In this document: positions 42,736-50,832 of the stretch, in pieces
Layout: every line of letters starts with the position of its first letter
Position numbering within the stretch: the first letter of the stretch is position 1
Program-made: the position numbers and the translations under genes
Notes under the pieces: model-generated
The model's input: only the letters and a program-made list of their open reading frames with translations
What the model was told of the DNA's origin: nothing
Database searches by the model: none
Origin: Paenibacillus etheri
GTDB lineage: Bacteria > Bacillota > Bacilli > Paenibacillales > Paenibacillaceae
NCBI RefSeq assembly: GCF_001012825.1
Contig: NZ_LCZJ02000018.1
Coordinates: 1-64,000 of the forward strand
Length of the DNA: 64,000 nucleotides
Direction of reading: 5' to 3'

Positions 42736-43527
42736 ATGTTTACTCAAAGTGTGGAGAACATTGTCGAGGCGGCAGTCAGTAAGCGCGACAAAATGAATGA
42801 AAGCTTACCAAGATATTTTCTAGCAGCCCTTTTGGCAGGGGCATATGTAGGCATTGGGATTATCCTTATCTTCTCGCTGGGAGCGCCTCTAGCGGCTGCC
42901 AAATCGCCTTTCCAACCCCTCATTATGGGTGCATCCTTCGGTATTGCCTTGACACTTGTTGTATTTGCAGGCTCAGAGCTATTTACCGGAAATAATATGT
43001 TCTTTACGGTTAGTACACTAGCTGGTAGAACAAGTATCTGGGATACTGTCAAGAACTGGGTGCTTGTGTTTGTAGGGAATGTGGTAGGGGCAGTGATTTT
43101 AGCGCTTTTGATTCGAGGAACTGGACTATTCAGTGCGGCTCCCCCAGAGCATCTGATCTTTGCGGCTGCAGCCAAGAAAATGAGCCTTCCGTTTTCAGAA
43201 CTATTTTTCCGTGGGATTCTATGTAACTGGCTGGTCTGTCTAGCGCTATGGATGGCTTCACGGGCCAAAAGTGAAACTGCCAAGCTGGTTCTAATCTGGT
43301 GGTGTTTATTTGCCTTTATTGCGAGTGGATATGAGCACAGTGTGGCTAATATGACGCTGCTGAGTGTTGCTGTGTTGCTCCCGAATCACCCGGACACCGT
43401 ATCAATAGCCGGATGGATGCACAATATGATACCCGTTACGTTAGGGAATATAATTGGCGGTGGCGTATTCGTTGGCATGGCCTACTGGATGATCTCTCCC
43501 GTACGTGGTAGTAAAAGCAACCGCTAG
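42736..43527 (+). CDS. nirC: Formate/nitrite transporter (FNT family), NirC-like
   Basis: The protein has 263 residues with six membrane helices. FNT signatures include AGAYVGIGIILIFSLGAPLA near 30 and FGIALTLVVFAGSELFTGNN near 75, plus ILCNWLVCLALWMASRAKS. GGGGTGGAG supports ATG 42736. It follows nirD by 52 bp without a terminator, so nitrite uptake is the likely role, although formate cannot be excluded. Confidence 0.88.
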   Translation: MFTQSVENIVEAAVSKRDKMNESLPRYFLAALLAGAYVGIGIILIFSLGAPLAAAKSPFQPLIMGASFGIALTLVVFAGSELFTGNNMFFTVSTLAGRTSIWDTVKNWVLVFVGNVVGAVILALLIRGTGLFSAAPPEHLIFAAAAKKMSLPFSELFFRGILCNWLVCLALWMASRAKSETAKLVLIWWCLFAFIASGYEHSVANMTLLSVAVLLPNHPDTVSIAGWMHNMIPVTLGNIIGGGVFVGMAYWMISPVRGSKSNR

Positions 43528-43549
43528 GAATTTTACATTCTAATTATTA

Positions 43550-43582
43550 GGGCTGACCCGATTTCGGGGTTCAGCTCTTTTT
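43550..43582 (+). terminator. Terminator of the nir operon
   Basis: GGGCTGACCCG and CGGGGTTCAGCTC pair around ATTT, then T5. Confidence 0.8.
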
Positions 43583-43587
43583 CTAAA

Positions 43588-43675
43588 TATAAGAAAGTAT
43601 AAGTTTCACGCTATAAATTATCCTCGCATAAACGCTTACCGTCCATTAGGGACGCCGAAGGCGTTTTTGCTTGTC
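43588..43675 (+). repeat. Dispersed two-hairpin repeat, copy 4
   Basis: The left part ATAAGAAAGTATAAGTTTCAC matches copies 3 and 5. The right hairpin AAACGC (43630) ... GTCC-ATTA-GGGAC ... GCGTTT (43661) is followed by GCTTGTC. Confidence 0.75.
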
Positions 43676-43683
43676 TTGTGGGA

Positions 43684-43711
43684 TAAAAAAAGACGCCTAT
43701 GTTAGGCGCCT
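43684..43711 (-). terminator. Terminator for fnr
   Basis: On the minus strand AGGCGCCTA-ACA-TAGGCGTCT is followed by T7. Confidence 0.75.
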
Positions 43712-43794
43712 TAGACCACTCTATTTTATAATGTGCAGAATAATTGGGTCATGTATGATTCATTGAGGAGAATAGAGGGTATATTATAACGGAA

Positions 43795-44529
43795 CTAAAT
43801 ACGGCAGATCTCGTTTGGACACATTTCACAGTGGCAAATTTCCTGCAGCATACCAAGATCCTTGATGACAATCATGCCGTTCTCGTACTCAACCGCGTCT
43901 TTTTTACGCAAGTCACTGAGCATCCGGTTTACACTCTCACGAGTGGCGCCGATCATGTTGGACAGATCTGTATGCGTAATTTTTTTGTTGATGAGGATGT
44001 TCTCACCATCGCTGCTCTTCTCACCATAAGTATTACCAAGTCGAATGAGAGTGGAGCACAATGCGCCTGGTTTGCCATACATCATCAAATCACGGAATTT
44101 CGTTTGAGTTAGACGGTGATGAATGCCCATCCATTTCATAAAGTCGATGGCAAAATCACAATGTTGGCAAATGAGAATTTCTAAATCCTTTTGCTCGATG
44201 ACGCCTACTTCACTATCTTCAATCACTTCTGCAGTAAAGCTGTGCTTGGTGCTGAAGAATGGGTCCGCTTGACCTACCATATCGCCGGCTTGGTACATAT
44301 AGAGAATAAGTTCTTTACCTTCATCCGTTGATTTAGTTAATTTCACACGTCCACGTTTGATATAAAACAATTTATCCGAGTAGTCGCCTTCCCAGAAAAG
44401 ATGTGAACCCTCTGGAACAACGCGTTCTTTCATGGTAACAAGAAGTCTGTTGAAATTCTGTTCGGAGAAACAGTTTGTATTTCCGTGGGCTTCGATAACA
44501 TTGTAATGTTCTTTTAGCATAATCGACAT
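43795..44529 (-). CDS. fnr: Anaerobic regulator Fnr (Bacillus type, C-terminal Fe-S cluster)
   Basis: The protein has 244 residues. A cyclic-nucleotide-like barrel (about 30-140, GSHLFWEGDYSDKLFYIKRG) precedes the HTH TDLSNMIGATRESVNRMLSD. The extreme C-terminus has cysteines at about 232, 234, 237 and 242 (EICHCEMCPNEICRI). The C-x2-C-x4-C spacing equals that of the Bacillus subtilis oxygen-sensing Fnr cluster. GGGGATGTCGATT precedes the ATG. An Fnr box at 44634 suggests autoregulation. Likely targets in this window are nir, adhE and pfl. Confidence 0.93.
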   Translation of the reverse strand: MSIMLKEHYNVIEAHGNTNCFSEQNFNRLLVTMKERVVPEGSHLFWEGDYSDKLFYIKRGRVKLTKSTDEGKELILYMYQAGDMVGQADPFFSTKHSFTAEVIEDSEVGVIEQKDLEILICQHCDFAIDFMKWMGIHHRLTQTKFRDLMMYGKPGALCSTLIRLGNTYGEKSSDGENILINKKITHTDLSNMIGATRESVNRMLSDLRKKDAVEYENGMIVIKDLGMLQEICHCEMCPNEICRI

Positions 44530-44633
44530 CCCCTTTATTCCCTCAGTTTTTCAGTAAATTTTAAATTAATTATACCTCTAAAATCTTCGATTTGGTTAAG
44601 AAAAACCATTTAAAAGTGTCGAATTTTCAACAT

Positions 44634-44649
44634 TGTGATTATTTTCACT
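44634..44649. promoter_or_regulatory. Fnr box between fnr and a short transcript unit
   Basis: TGTGA-TTATTT-TCACT matches the Fnr consensus at 9 of 10 positions. On the minus strand a weak -10 (TAAATG, 44612-44607) lies about 30 bp from its centre, as at nir. On the plus strand TATGAT (44669-44674) lies 27.5 bp from the centre. Confidence 0.5.
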
Positions 44650-44701
44650 TCAAAAGTGCTAGATGTAATATGATTTTCAACTAAAAAGGAGTATTAAGGT
44701 T

Positions 44702-44746
44702 ATGTTCTTTATATATCAGCAGTGGCAATCCATTATTCTCAAATAA
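44702..44746 (+). CDS. 14-codon ORF ending inside a terminator
   Basis: AAGGAG (44686-44691) precedes ATG 44702 by 10 bp. The peptide is MFFIYQQWQSIILK. Its stop codon falls in the 3' arm of the inner stem of the following terminator. It may be a leader peptide, a small protein, or chance within a small RNA. Confidence 0.35.
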   Translation: MFFIYQQWQSIILK

Positions 44747-44768
44747 TGGGTCTGTCGCTGTTTTTTTT
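44717..44768 (+). terminator. Terminator of a short (about 90-nt) transcript unit
   Basis: CCATTATT-CTCA-AATAATGG inner stem with outer CAGC/GCTG pairing, then eight T. It lies 170 bp before the GH65 genes, so it is either an attenuator for them or the end of an independent small RNA. Confidence 0.65.
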
Positions 44769-44939
44769 GGTTCTTATTAGACTCTACATATTATACTGCA
44801 ATAATTCATGATTTAGAAATCCGCTCAATTTCAACTCCGTATAAATGCACACATCTTCATTAAGGTCAGACATTGGCGCAACGGGTATGGAACGATATCC
44901 TGAGAATGGAGCAAAAACCAGGAGAAGGGGAAATCATAC

Positions 44940-47246
44940 ATGGCTAAAGTGGCAGACAAATATCTTAAGGTAGATCCTTGGGCAATTATTGAAGAGGGCT
45001 TTGATCCAGAACGAAATCGGACCTCGGAATCTATTTTTTCGCTGGGAAATGAGTATATGGGTATTCGTGGGTATGCAGAGGAAGGCTACTCCGGGGATTC
45101 CCTGCAAGGTAGTTATTTCAACGGGCTAAATGAACAATTGGACATTGGTAATCATTATAAAGGAATTATTCGCTCACTGAGATATATGGTGAATGCGGTG
45201 GACTGGCTGTATACGCGGATCTCTGTGAATGGTGAACAACTTGATCTGGCAAAAAGTAAAATATCAGATTATGTGCGTAAACTGGATCTTCGCAGCGGGA
45301 CCTATCGGCGGGAGCTGATCTGGCACCTAAATGATGGAAAAAGCTTAAAAGTTGTCTTTACACGCTTGGTCAGCATGACGATGTCTCATCTGGGACTACA
45401 GCGGGTGGAATTTGAGCCACTTAATTTCTCGGGTAGCGTGGACATTTGTGCTGGTCTTGATTTCAGCATTATTCATGAGGAACGCGGCGAATGTATGTGG
45501 AGTAGTCTCCGCAGTGGAGAACAAGGGGCTACCACAGCTATTATGGCGAGAACAGCGAATACAGCTAACAACCTATTCTCTAGCTTTACTTTACAATCTT
45601 CGCAGCCGCTTCAGCTTACGCGAGTTGAGCATGATAAATTTATTGGGCAAAACTTTACTATGGAGCTTGCTCAAGGAGAATCGGCCTATTTTACAAAGCT
45701 AGTTATCAACTATTCGGATAGTGAAGCTGCCCATACAGCTGAAGAGCTGTGGAGCAAAGGGCTAGCTCTTGCTGAAAGTGCAAGCCAACTGAAAGATACT
45801 CAAATATTCGCGGATCAGACGGCATATTGGAATGCTATCTGGGAGACAAGCGACATTCGGATCGAAGGCGATCCTGAGAATCAGCAGGGTATCCGTTTTT
45901 GTATTTTCCAGCTATATCAGACTTATCATGGTGATCATCCTGGGTTCAACATCGGCGCTAAAGGGTTGACGGGAGAAGTCTATCGTGGTTTGGCTTTCTG
46001 GGATACAGAGTCGTATTGCTTACCATTCTATATGTTCAATAATCCTAAGGCCGCTCGAAGCTTGCTGGACTTTAGATATAAGACATTACCTCAGGCTATG
46101 CAACGTGCTAAACATGTTGACTGCGAGGGAGCTTGTTACCCTATTGCTACTATAGACGGAACAGAAAGCTGTGATCTCTGGCAGCATTCGAATCTTCAGC
46201 TTCACGTAGGGACTGCTATATCCTATGGTATCTGGCATTATGTCAAAAATACTGGCGATAAAGAATTCCTGCACAGTAAAGGTGCTGAGATGCTGGTTCA
46301 GATTAGTAGATTCTACGCAACACGTGGTCAATGGGGACAACAGAGTGGGAAATATGGATATTTTGGCGTAATGGGTCCTGATGAGTTCCAATTGATGGTG
46401 AACAATAACTGCTATATTAATCTCATGGCCCAAAAATCATTTGAATACACCCTAGATACCTTACGGGAAATGAAAGAACAGTCACCAACGGCTTTTGCGA
46501 TGGTTGCGGAAAAGACGGGACTTCTTGACGAGGAGCTTACCGATTGGGAAAATAAAGCAGACAATATGAAGATTCCGGTTGACGAAGTAACAGGAGTATT
46601 TGAGGAACATGATGGATTTTTCGATATGCCGCATATTGATATTCATTCTATCCCTGTAACAGAGTTTCCGCTTTATTCGAACTGGTCGTATGATCGTTTG
46701 TACCGTTATGACATGATTAAGCAACCGGATGTCCTTATGTTTATGTTCTTATATAACGGACAATTCTCTAATGAAGCGAAGCTGGCTAACTATGAATATT
46801 ACGAGTCCAGATGTATTCATGAATCTTCACTATCACCTTCGATCCATTCCATCTTGGCAAGCGAAATCGGCAAGCCTGAAGAAGCCTATTCGTTCTTTGA
46901 ATTTGCGACAAGACTGGATTTAGACAATTACAACCGTAATACACGTGAAGGACTGCATACGACTTCGATCGCAGCCGCTTGGATGAATATTGTTTATGGT
47001 TTTGGTGGCATGCGTTCGGATGGGGCTCGTTTGTCCTTCCAACCTACATTGCCTGAACGCTGGAACGAGTATAGCTTCCAAGTGATGTATGAAGGGGTAT
47101 TGCTACGTATTTTGGTTAACAAGACTTCAGTAACGCTCACAGCAATTCATGGAGGTAGCACGGATATTATCGTGTACGGCCAGTCAATTACGGTGGATGC
47201 TTCCGGGACGACGCTTCCGCTAGGCGAAGGGATGTTGGCTCGATGA
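44940..47246 (+). CDS. GH65 family disaccharide phosphorylase-like protein (first copy)
   Basis: The protein has 768 residues. The N-terminal beta-sandwich (SIFSLGNEYMGIRGYAEEGY) and the (alpha/alpha)6 barrel carry the general acid in VMGPDEFQ (Glu near 482). The substrate loop is LAFWDTESYCLPFY, and the phosphate-binding stretch ESSLSPSIHSILA near 632 points to a phosphorylase. It would cleave an alpha-glucosidic disaccharide with phosphate to beta-glucose-1-phosphate. It overlaps the second GH65 gene by 4 bp. The exact disaccharide (kojibiose, nigerose, maltose, trehalose) cannot be told. Confidence 0.85.
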   Translation: MAKVADKYLKVDPWAIIEEGFDPERNRTSESIFSLGNEYMGIRGYAEEGYSGDSLQGSYFNGLNEQLDIGNHYKGIIRSLRYMVNAVDWLYTRISVNGEQLDLAKSKISDYVRKLDLRSGTYRRELIWHLNDGKSLKVVFTRLVSMTMSHLGLQRVEFEPLNFSGSVDICAGLDFSIIHEERGECMWSSLRSGEQGATTAIMARTANTANNLFSSFTLQSSQPLQLTRVEHDKFIGQNFTMELAQGESAYFTKLVINYSDSEAAHTAEELWSKGLALAESASQLKDTQIFADQTAYWNAIWETSDIRIEGDPENQQGIRFCIFQLYQTYHGDHPGFNIGAKGLTGEVYRGLAFWDTESYCLPFYMFNNPKAARSLLDFRYKTLPQAMQRAKHVDCEGACYPIATIDGTESCDLWQHSNLQLHVGTAISYGIWHYVKNTGDKEFLHSKGAEMLVQISRFYATRGQWGQQSGKYGYFGVMGPDEFQLMVNNNCYINLMAQKSFEYTLDTLREMKEQSPTAFAMVAEKTGLLDEELTDWENKADNMKIPVDEVTGVFEEHDGFFDMPHIDIHSIPVTEFPLYSNWSYDRLYRYDMIKQPDVLMFMFLYNGQFSNEAKLANYEYYESRCIHESSLSPSIHSILASEIGKPEEAYSFFEFATRLDLDNYNRNTREGLHTTSIAAAWMNIVYGFGGMRSDGARLSFQPTLPERWNEYSFQVMYEGVLLRILVNKTSVTLTAIHGGSTDIIVYGQSITVDASGTTLPLGEGMLAR

Positions 47247-49525
47247 GCTGGGCAGTAAGGGATAGCTGTTTTGATAAGCAACTTGTGACGACGAACGGGA
47301 ACAAATATATGCTAGGCAATGGCTATATGGGATATCGCGGTACACTGGAGGAATTCGGTAAAAGTGAGCTAGTTGCCGTTACCTTAGCTGGTTTATATGA
47401 CAAAGCCGGAGAGAAGTGGAGAGAACCTGTAAATGCTCCGAATGGGTTATGGACCAAGATTGTCTGCAACGGTCAGCCCTTAAGTGTTCATGAGCATGAA
47501 CCGAGCTCTCATGTGCAGAAGTTGAATATCCGTAGTGCCATTCATCATCGGAGTACTGAGTATGGTATGACTGATGGAGGTACGTTAACGTTCACAGCAG
47601 ATCGTTTCGTAAGCCAGGATAATCTTCATCTGCTCGTTAGTAAGTGTTCAATCCGCAGTACACAGGACTGCCAAATTGTAATTGAGACGGGGATTGACGT
47701 AGATGTATGGGATATCAATGGTCCCCACCTCTACGGTCAAAAGGTACAGTTGCAGGGAGATGCACTACTCTCTTCCTCCACTAGTGGAGAATTGAATATT
47801 CCGGTAGTGGTGGCGGAGAAAGCAGTATTTAACTTCGGAGAGCAGCAGCTGGATGAAGGTACGGCTATTCGCCGGATTTCTTTTGAAGCGCGTGCGGGTG
47901 AGACCTATGAATGGTTTAAGTACGTTACGGTATATACTGGGCTTGATGTTAGCGGACCGGAGTCAGAGGCTGTAAAGTCTGTCCATGCTGCTGAAACGTT
48001 GGGCTATGACGAGTTATTAAAGGCTCATCGCCAGCTATGGGAAGAGAGATGGTCACTTAGCGATGTCATGATCGAAGGAGACGAGGATGCCCAATTTGCT
48101 CTGAGATACAGCATTTATCAGCTGCTAATTATTGCACCTACGGCTTCGGAGAAGGTTTCTATCCCGGCTCGTGGTTTATCGGGTCAGGTCTATAAAGGGG
48201 CCGTATTCTGGGATACAGAGATGTTTATGCTGCCTTTTTTCCTGCATACAGATCCAAAGGTTGCTCGCAATCTGATGATGTACCGGATTCATACCTTGGA
48301 CGGAGCACGCCGTAAGGCTGCGGAATATGGTTTTTTGGGAGCATTCTATGCTTGGGAAAGTCAGGATACAGGAGACGATGCTTGTACTCTGTTTAATGTG
48401 AATGATGTATTTACTGGCCGACCAATGCGGACTTATTTCCGTGATAAGCAGGTGCATATCAGTGGGGATGTTGTACATGGGATCTGGAAATATGTTCAAT
48501 TTACAGGTGACGAGAGTCTGCTGACTAGCGGAGGAGCGGAAGTGATCTGGGAATGTGCCAGGTTCTTTTACTCTTATGCTTACTATAATCCGGTAAAAGA
48601 ACGCTTTGAGATTCTAGATGTTACAGGACCAGATGAATATCATGAGCGTGTGAACAATAATGCTTTTACGAATGCACTGGTTAAGGAAACACTGGAGATT
48701 GCCTTGCGCACAGCAGAACTGCTGCAAGATAAGTACCCGGAAGTGTACAGCCAGTTGTCTTCAGTGTTTAGTGAAGGTCCGTTTCTGACAGAGTTCAAAG
48801 CTATGCTGGATAGGTTTTATGTTCCGCAGCCAGACCCTGCTAGCCTTCTCATCGAACAATTCGACCGTTACTTCACTTTAGAAGATGTTGGGCTGCCAGA
48901 ATTGAAATACCGTGTACTTAACAAAAATGAGTATTTGGGTGGCGGTAATGGATTAGCCACAACCACAACAATACTAAAGCAAGCAGATGTCGTGTTGATG
49001 CTGAATCTGTTCAAGCATTCCTTCACCAAGGAAGTGAAGCAAGCGAACTGGGAATTCTATGAACCGCGCACCGAGCATGGGTCAAGTCTTAGTCCTTGTA
49101 TCTATGCTTTGGTAGCTGCCGATATTGGTTCGCCGGACTGGGGTTATCCATATTTTATGCGCACGGCTACAGTTGATCTCACGGGAGAATCTAAGCAGTA
49201 TGTAGGGGATCTCTATATCGGTGGTACCCATCCAGCCGCGAATGGTGGTGCGTGGATGGCTGCGGTTCTTGGCTTTACAGGGTTGGATTATGATGGGGGA
49301 ACTGTCCACATCAAACCTTCACTGCCTAAACATTGGCAGTCTGTTGAGCTTCCGGTTACGCTCCGAGGGGATACTTTTAAGCTGCGGATTAGCAAGGATG
49401 AAGTTACAGTTACCACAGCAGCTGACTACAGCGAATCTCTGTTGTTCTCGGTGCAAGGACGAGAAGGAAAGTCCTGTGCTGCAGGTGAGAGCTTGCGTCT
49501 AGCCTTGACCGAAACAACAGTATAG
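47243..49525 (+). CDS. GH65 family disaccharide phosphorylase-like protein (second copy)
   Basis: The protein has 760 residues and a clearly diverged paralogue of the preceding gene. It shows LGNGYMGYRGTLEEFG, AVFWDTEMFMLPFF, the catalytic DVTGPDEYHERVNNN (Glu near 464) and the phosphate-site EHGSSLSPCIYALVA. ATGA overlap couples it to the first copy. The two may form a hetero-complex or act on different alpha-linkages. Followed by the matching beta-phosphoglucomutase. Confidence 0.85.
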   Translation: MSWAVRDSCFDKQLVTTNGNKYMLGNGYMGYRGTLEEFGKSELVAVTLAGLYDKAGEKWREPVNAPNGLWTKIVCNGQPLSVHEHEPSSHVQKLNIRSAIHHRSTEYGMTDGGTLTFTADRFVSQDNLHLLVSKCSIRSTQDCQIVIETGIDVDVWDINGPHLYGQKVQLQGDALLSSSTSGELNIPVVVAEKAVFNFGEQQLDEGTAIRRISFEARAGETYEWFKYVTVYTGLDVSGPESEAVKSVHAAETLGYDELLKAHRQLWEERWSLSDVMIEGDEDAQFALRYSIYQLLIIAPTASEKVSIPARGLSGQVYKGAVFWDTEMFMLPFFLHTDPKVARNLMMYRIHTLDGARRKAAEYGFLGAFYAWESQDTGDDACTLFNVNDVFTGRPMRTYFRDKQVHISGDVVHGIWKYVQFTGDESLLTSGGAEVIWECARFFYSYAYYNPVKERFEILDVTGPDEYHERVNNNAFTNALVKETLEIALRTAELLQDKYPEVYSQLSSVFSEGPFLTEFKAMLDRFYVPQPDPASLLIEQFDRYFTLEDVGLPELKYRVLNKNEYLGGGNGLATTTTILKQADVVLMLNLFKHSFTKEVKQANWEFYEPRTEHGSSLSPCIYALVAADIGSPDWGYPYFMRTATVDLTGESKQYVGDLYIGGTHPAANGGAWMAAVLGFTGLDYDGGTVHIKPSLPKHWQSVELPVTLRGDTFKLRISKDEVTVTTAADYSESLLFSVQGREGKSCAAGESLRLALTETTV

Positions 49526-49557
49526 ACATTCATTAATAACGGAGAGGAAGTAAACCC

Positions 49558-50196
49558 ATGTTGCAAAATATGAAAGGTGCCATTTTCGATCTGGATGGCG
49601 TCATCGTAGATACGGCCAAATATCATTATTTGGCTTGGGCGAGTCTTGCTGATGAGCTTGGCTTTACATTTACAGAGGAGGATAACGAACGCCTTAAAGG
49701 GGTGAGCCGGATGAGATCACTCGATATTCTTCTGGAAGTCGGCGGTCTACAATTTGATGAAGCGGAGAAGCTTGCGATGGCGGAGAAGAAAAATCGCCTA
49801 TACGTAGATTACATCTCTAAGCTTGAGGAGTCGGAACTGCTTCCTGGCGTCAAAGAATACTTAACTGGACTGAGATCTCGGGGGATTGGAATTGCGTTAG
49901 GTTCAGCCAGCAAGAATGCGGAATTTATTTTGAATAAGCTGAACATTACGGATCTGTTCGATGCTGTTGTTGATGGTAACAAAGTGTCTCTTGCGAAGCC
50001 GGACCCGGAGGTTTTCTTGATCGCTGGTCAGGAGCTAGGCTTACAGCCGGATGAATGTGTCGTGTTTGAGGATGCGGAGGCGGGTGTTCAAGCGGGTAAG
50101 GCTGCAGGTATGAAGGTTGTTGGTATTGGCAAGCCTGAAGTGCTGAAGGAAGCTGATCTAGTTATAAAAGGAGTTCATGAGTTGTTGATAGACTAA
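49558..50196 (+). CDS. pgmB: Beta-phosphoglucomutase
   Basis: The protein has 212 residues of the HAD superfamily. The nucleophile motif is AIFDLDGVIVDTAKYHYLAW, motif II GSASKN, and the late acidic motif VVFEDAEAGVQAG. The RLKGVSRMRSLDILL cap segment is typical of beta-PGM. It converts beta-glucose-1-phosphate from the GH65 enzymes to glucose-6-phosphate. GGAGAGGAAG precedes the ATG. Confidence 0.93.
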   Translation: MLQNMKGAIFDLDGVIVDTAKYHYLAWASLADELGFTFTEEDNERLKGVSRMRSLDILLEVGGLQFDEAEKLAMAEKKNRLYVDYISKLEESELLPGVKEYLTGLRSRGIGIALGSASKNAEFILNKLNITDLFDAVVDGNKVSLAKPDPEVFLIAGQELGLQPDECVVFEDAEAGVQAGKAAGMKVVGIGKPEVLKEADLVIKGVHELLID

Positions 50197-50231
50197 GCTA
50201 TCCCTTCGTCTTAAGAATAAGTATTGTTGTT

Positions 50232-50277
50232 GGACCCACGCCCTAGTAGTGAAATTTACTGGGGATGGGTCTTTTTT
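50232..50277 (+). terminator. Terminator of the GH65-pgmB operon
   Basis: GACCCACGCCC and GGGGATGGGTC pair, then T6. Confidence 0.8.
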
Positions 50278-50832
50278 ACGTAAATGTAAGGGTCGATTAC
50301 AGTGTAGTCTCTTGCTAAGTGAGAATATACCTTTACATTTGCAGGCTTTTTCTGATCCATCGAAAAGGCTAGATATTCCTCTTATTCAAGGCGAGTAACG
50401 TCTCTCCAGTTCGAAATTCCTCTAAAAAAGTATGGTTTGACCAAATAGCTGCATTTGAGTCCGCTGATCCCTCAGAATGACACGCGATGTTCCCCAAAGC
50501 CCCACGCAGTGACCCCTGCCCTCCTTCCTTTTTTCTGTTTTCGGTTTTATTGAGAGGGAAGAAGGTCATGGAGAGGAATTTTGGAACTGGAGGAGCGAAA
50601 GCGTCCGCCTTTGTCTCCGGATTTTATCCGCTAGGAGCGGCATAAATCAGAAAATCTGGAGACAACAGCGGCAGGAAGTCCAAAGTTTCCTCGTAATGAC
50701 ACCATGACTCCCTCTTTCACCAATCCGCCAAACAGATAAAACTACATACAAATGACCATAAAAAACTTTAAAATGAACATATGTAAGCGTTTGTCCCTTT
50801 GATATAGTTATTTAACCCGGAGGTGTGACTCA
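50278..50832. other. Long intergenic region with a palindromic repeat; no gene seen
   Basis: No supported gene. It contains the large imperfect palindrome at 50583-50690 and, near 50782-50795, TGTAAGCGTTTGTC, a partial cre match (11 of 14) that may mark the promoter of the kinase gene. Confidence 0.45.
50583..50690. repeat. Imperfect palindromic repeat element, about 108 bp
   Basis: CCGCCTTTGTCTCCGGATTT on the left pairs with AAATCTGGAGACAACAGCGG on the right, with a CCG-CTAGGAG-CGG centre. Outer segments (GGAACTGGA / TCCAAAGTTTCC) also pair loosely. It has no coding content and resembles REP/ERIC-type elements. Confidence 0.55.

Noticed and set aside
50782-50795. cre site before the YesM-type kinase as a separate feature
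   Set aside because: TGTAAGCGTTTGTC matches only 11 of 14 positions; mentioned in the intergenic entry but not strong enough to stand alone.
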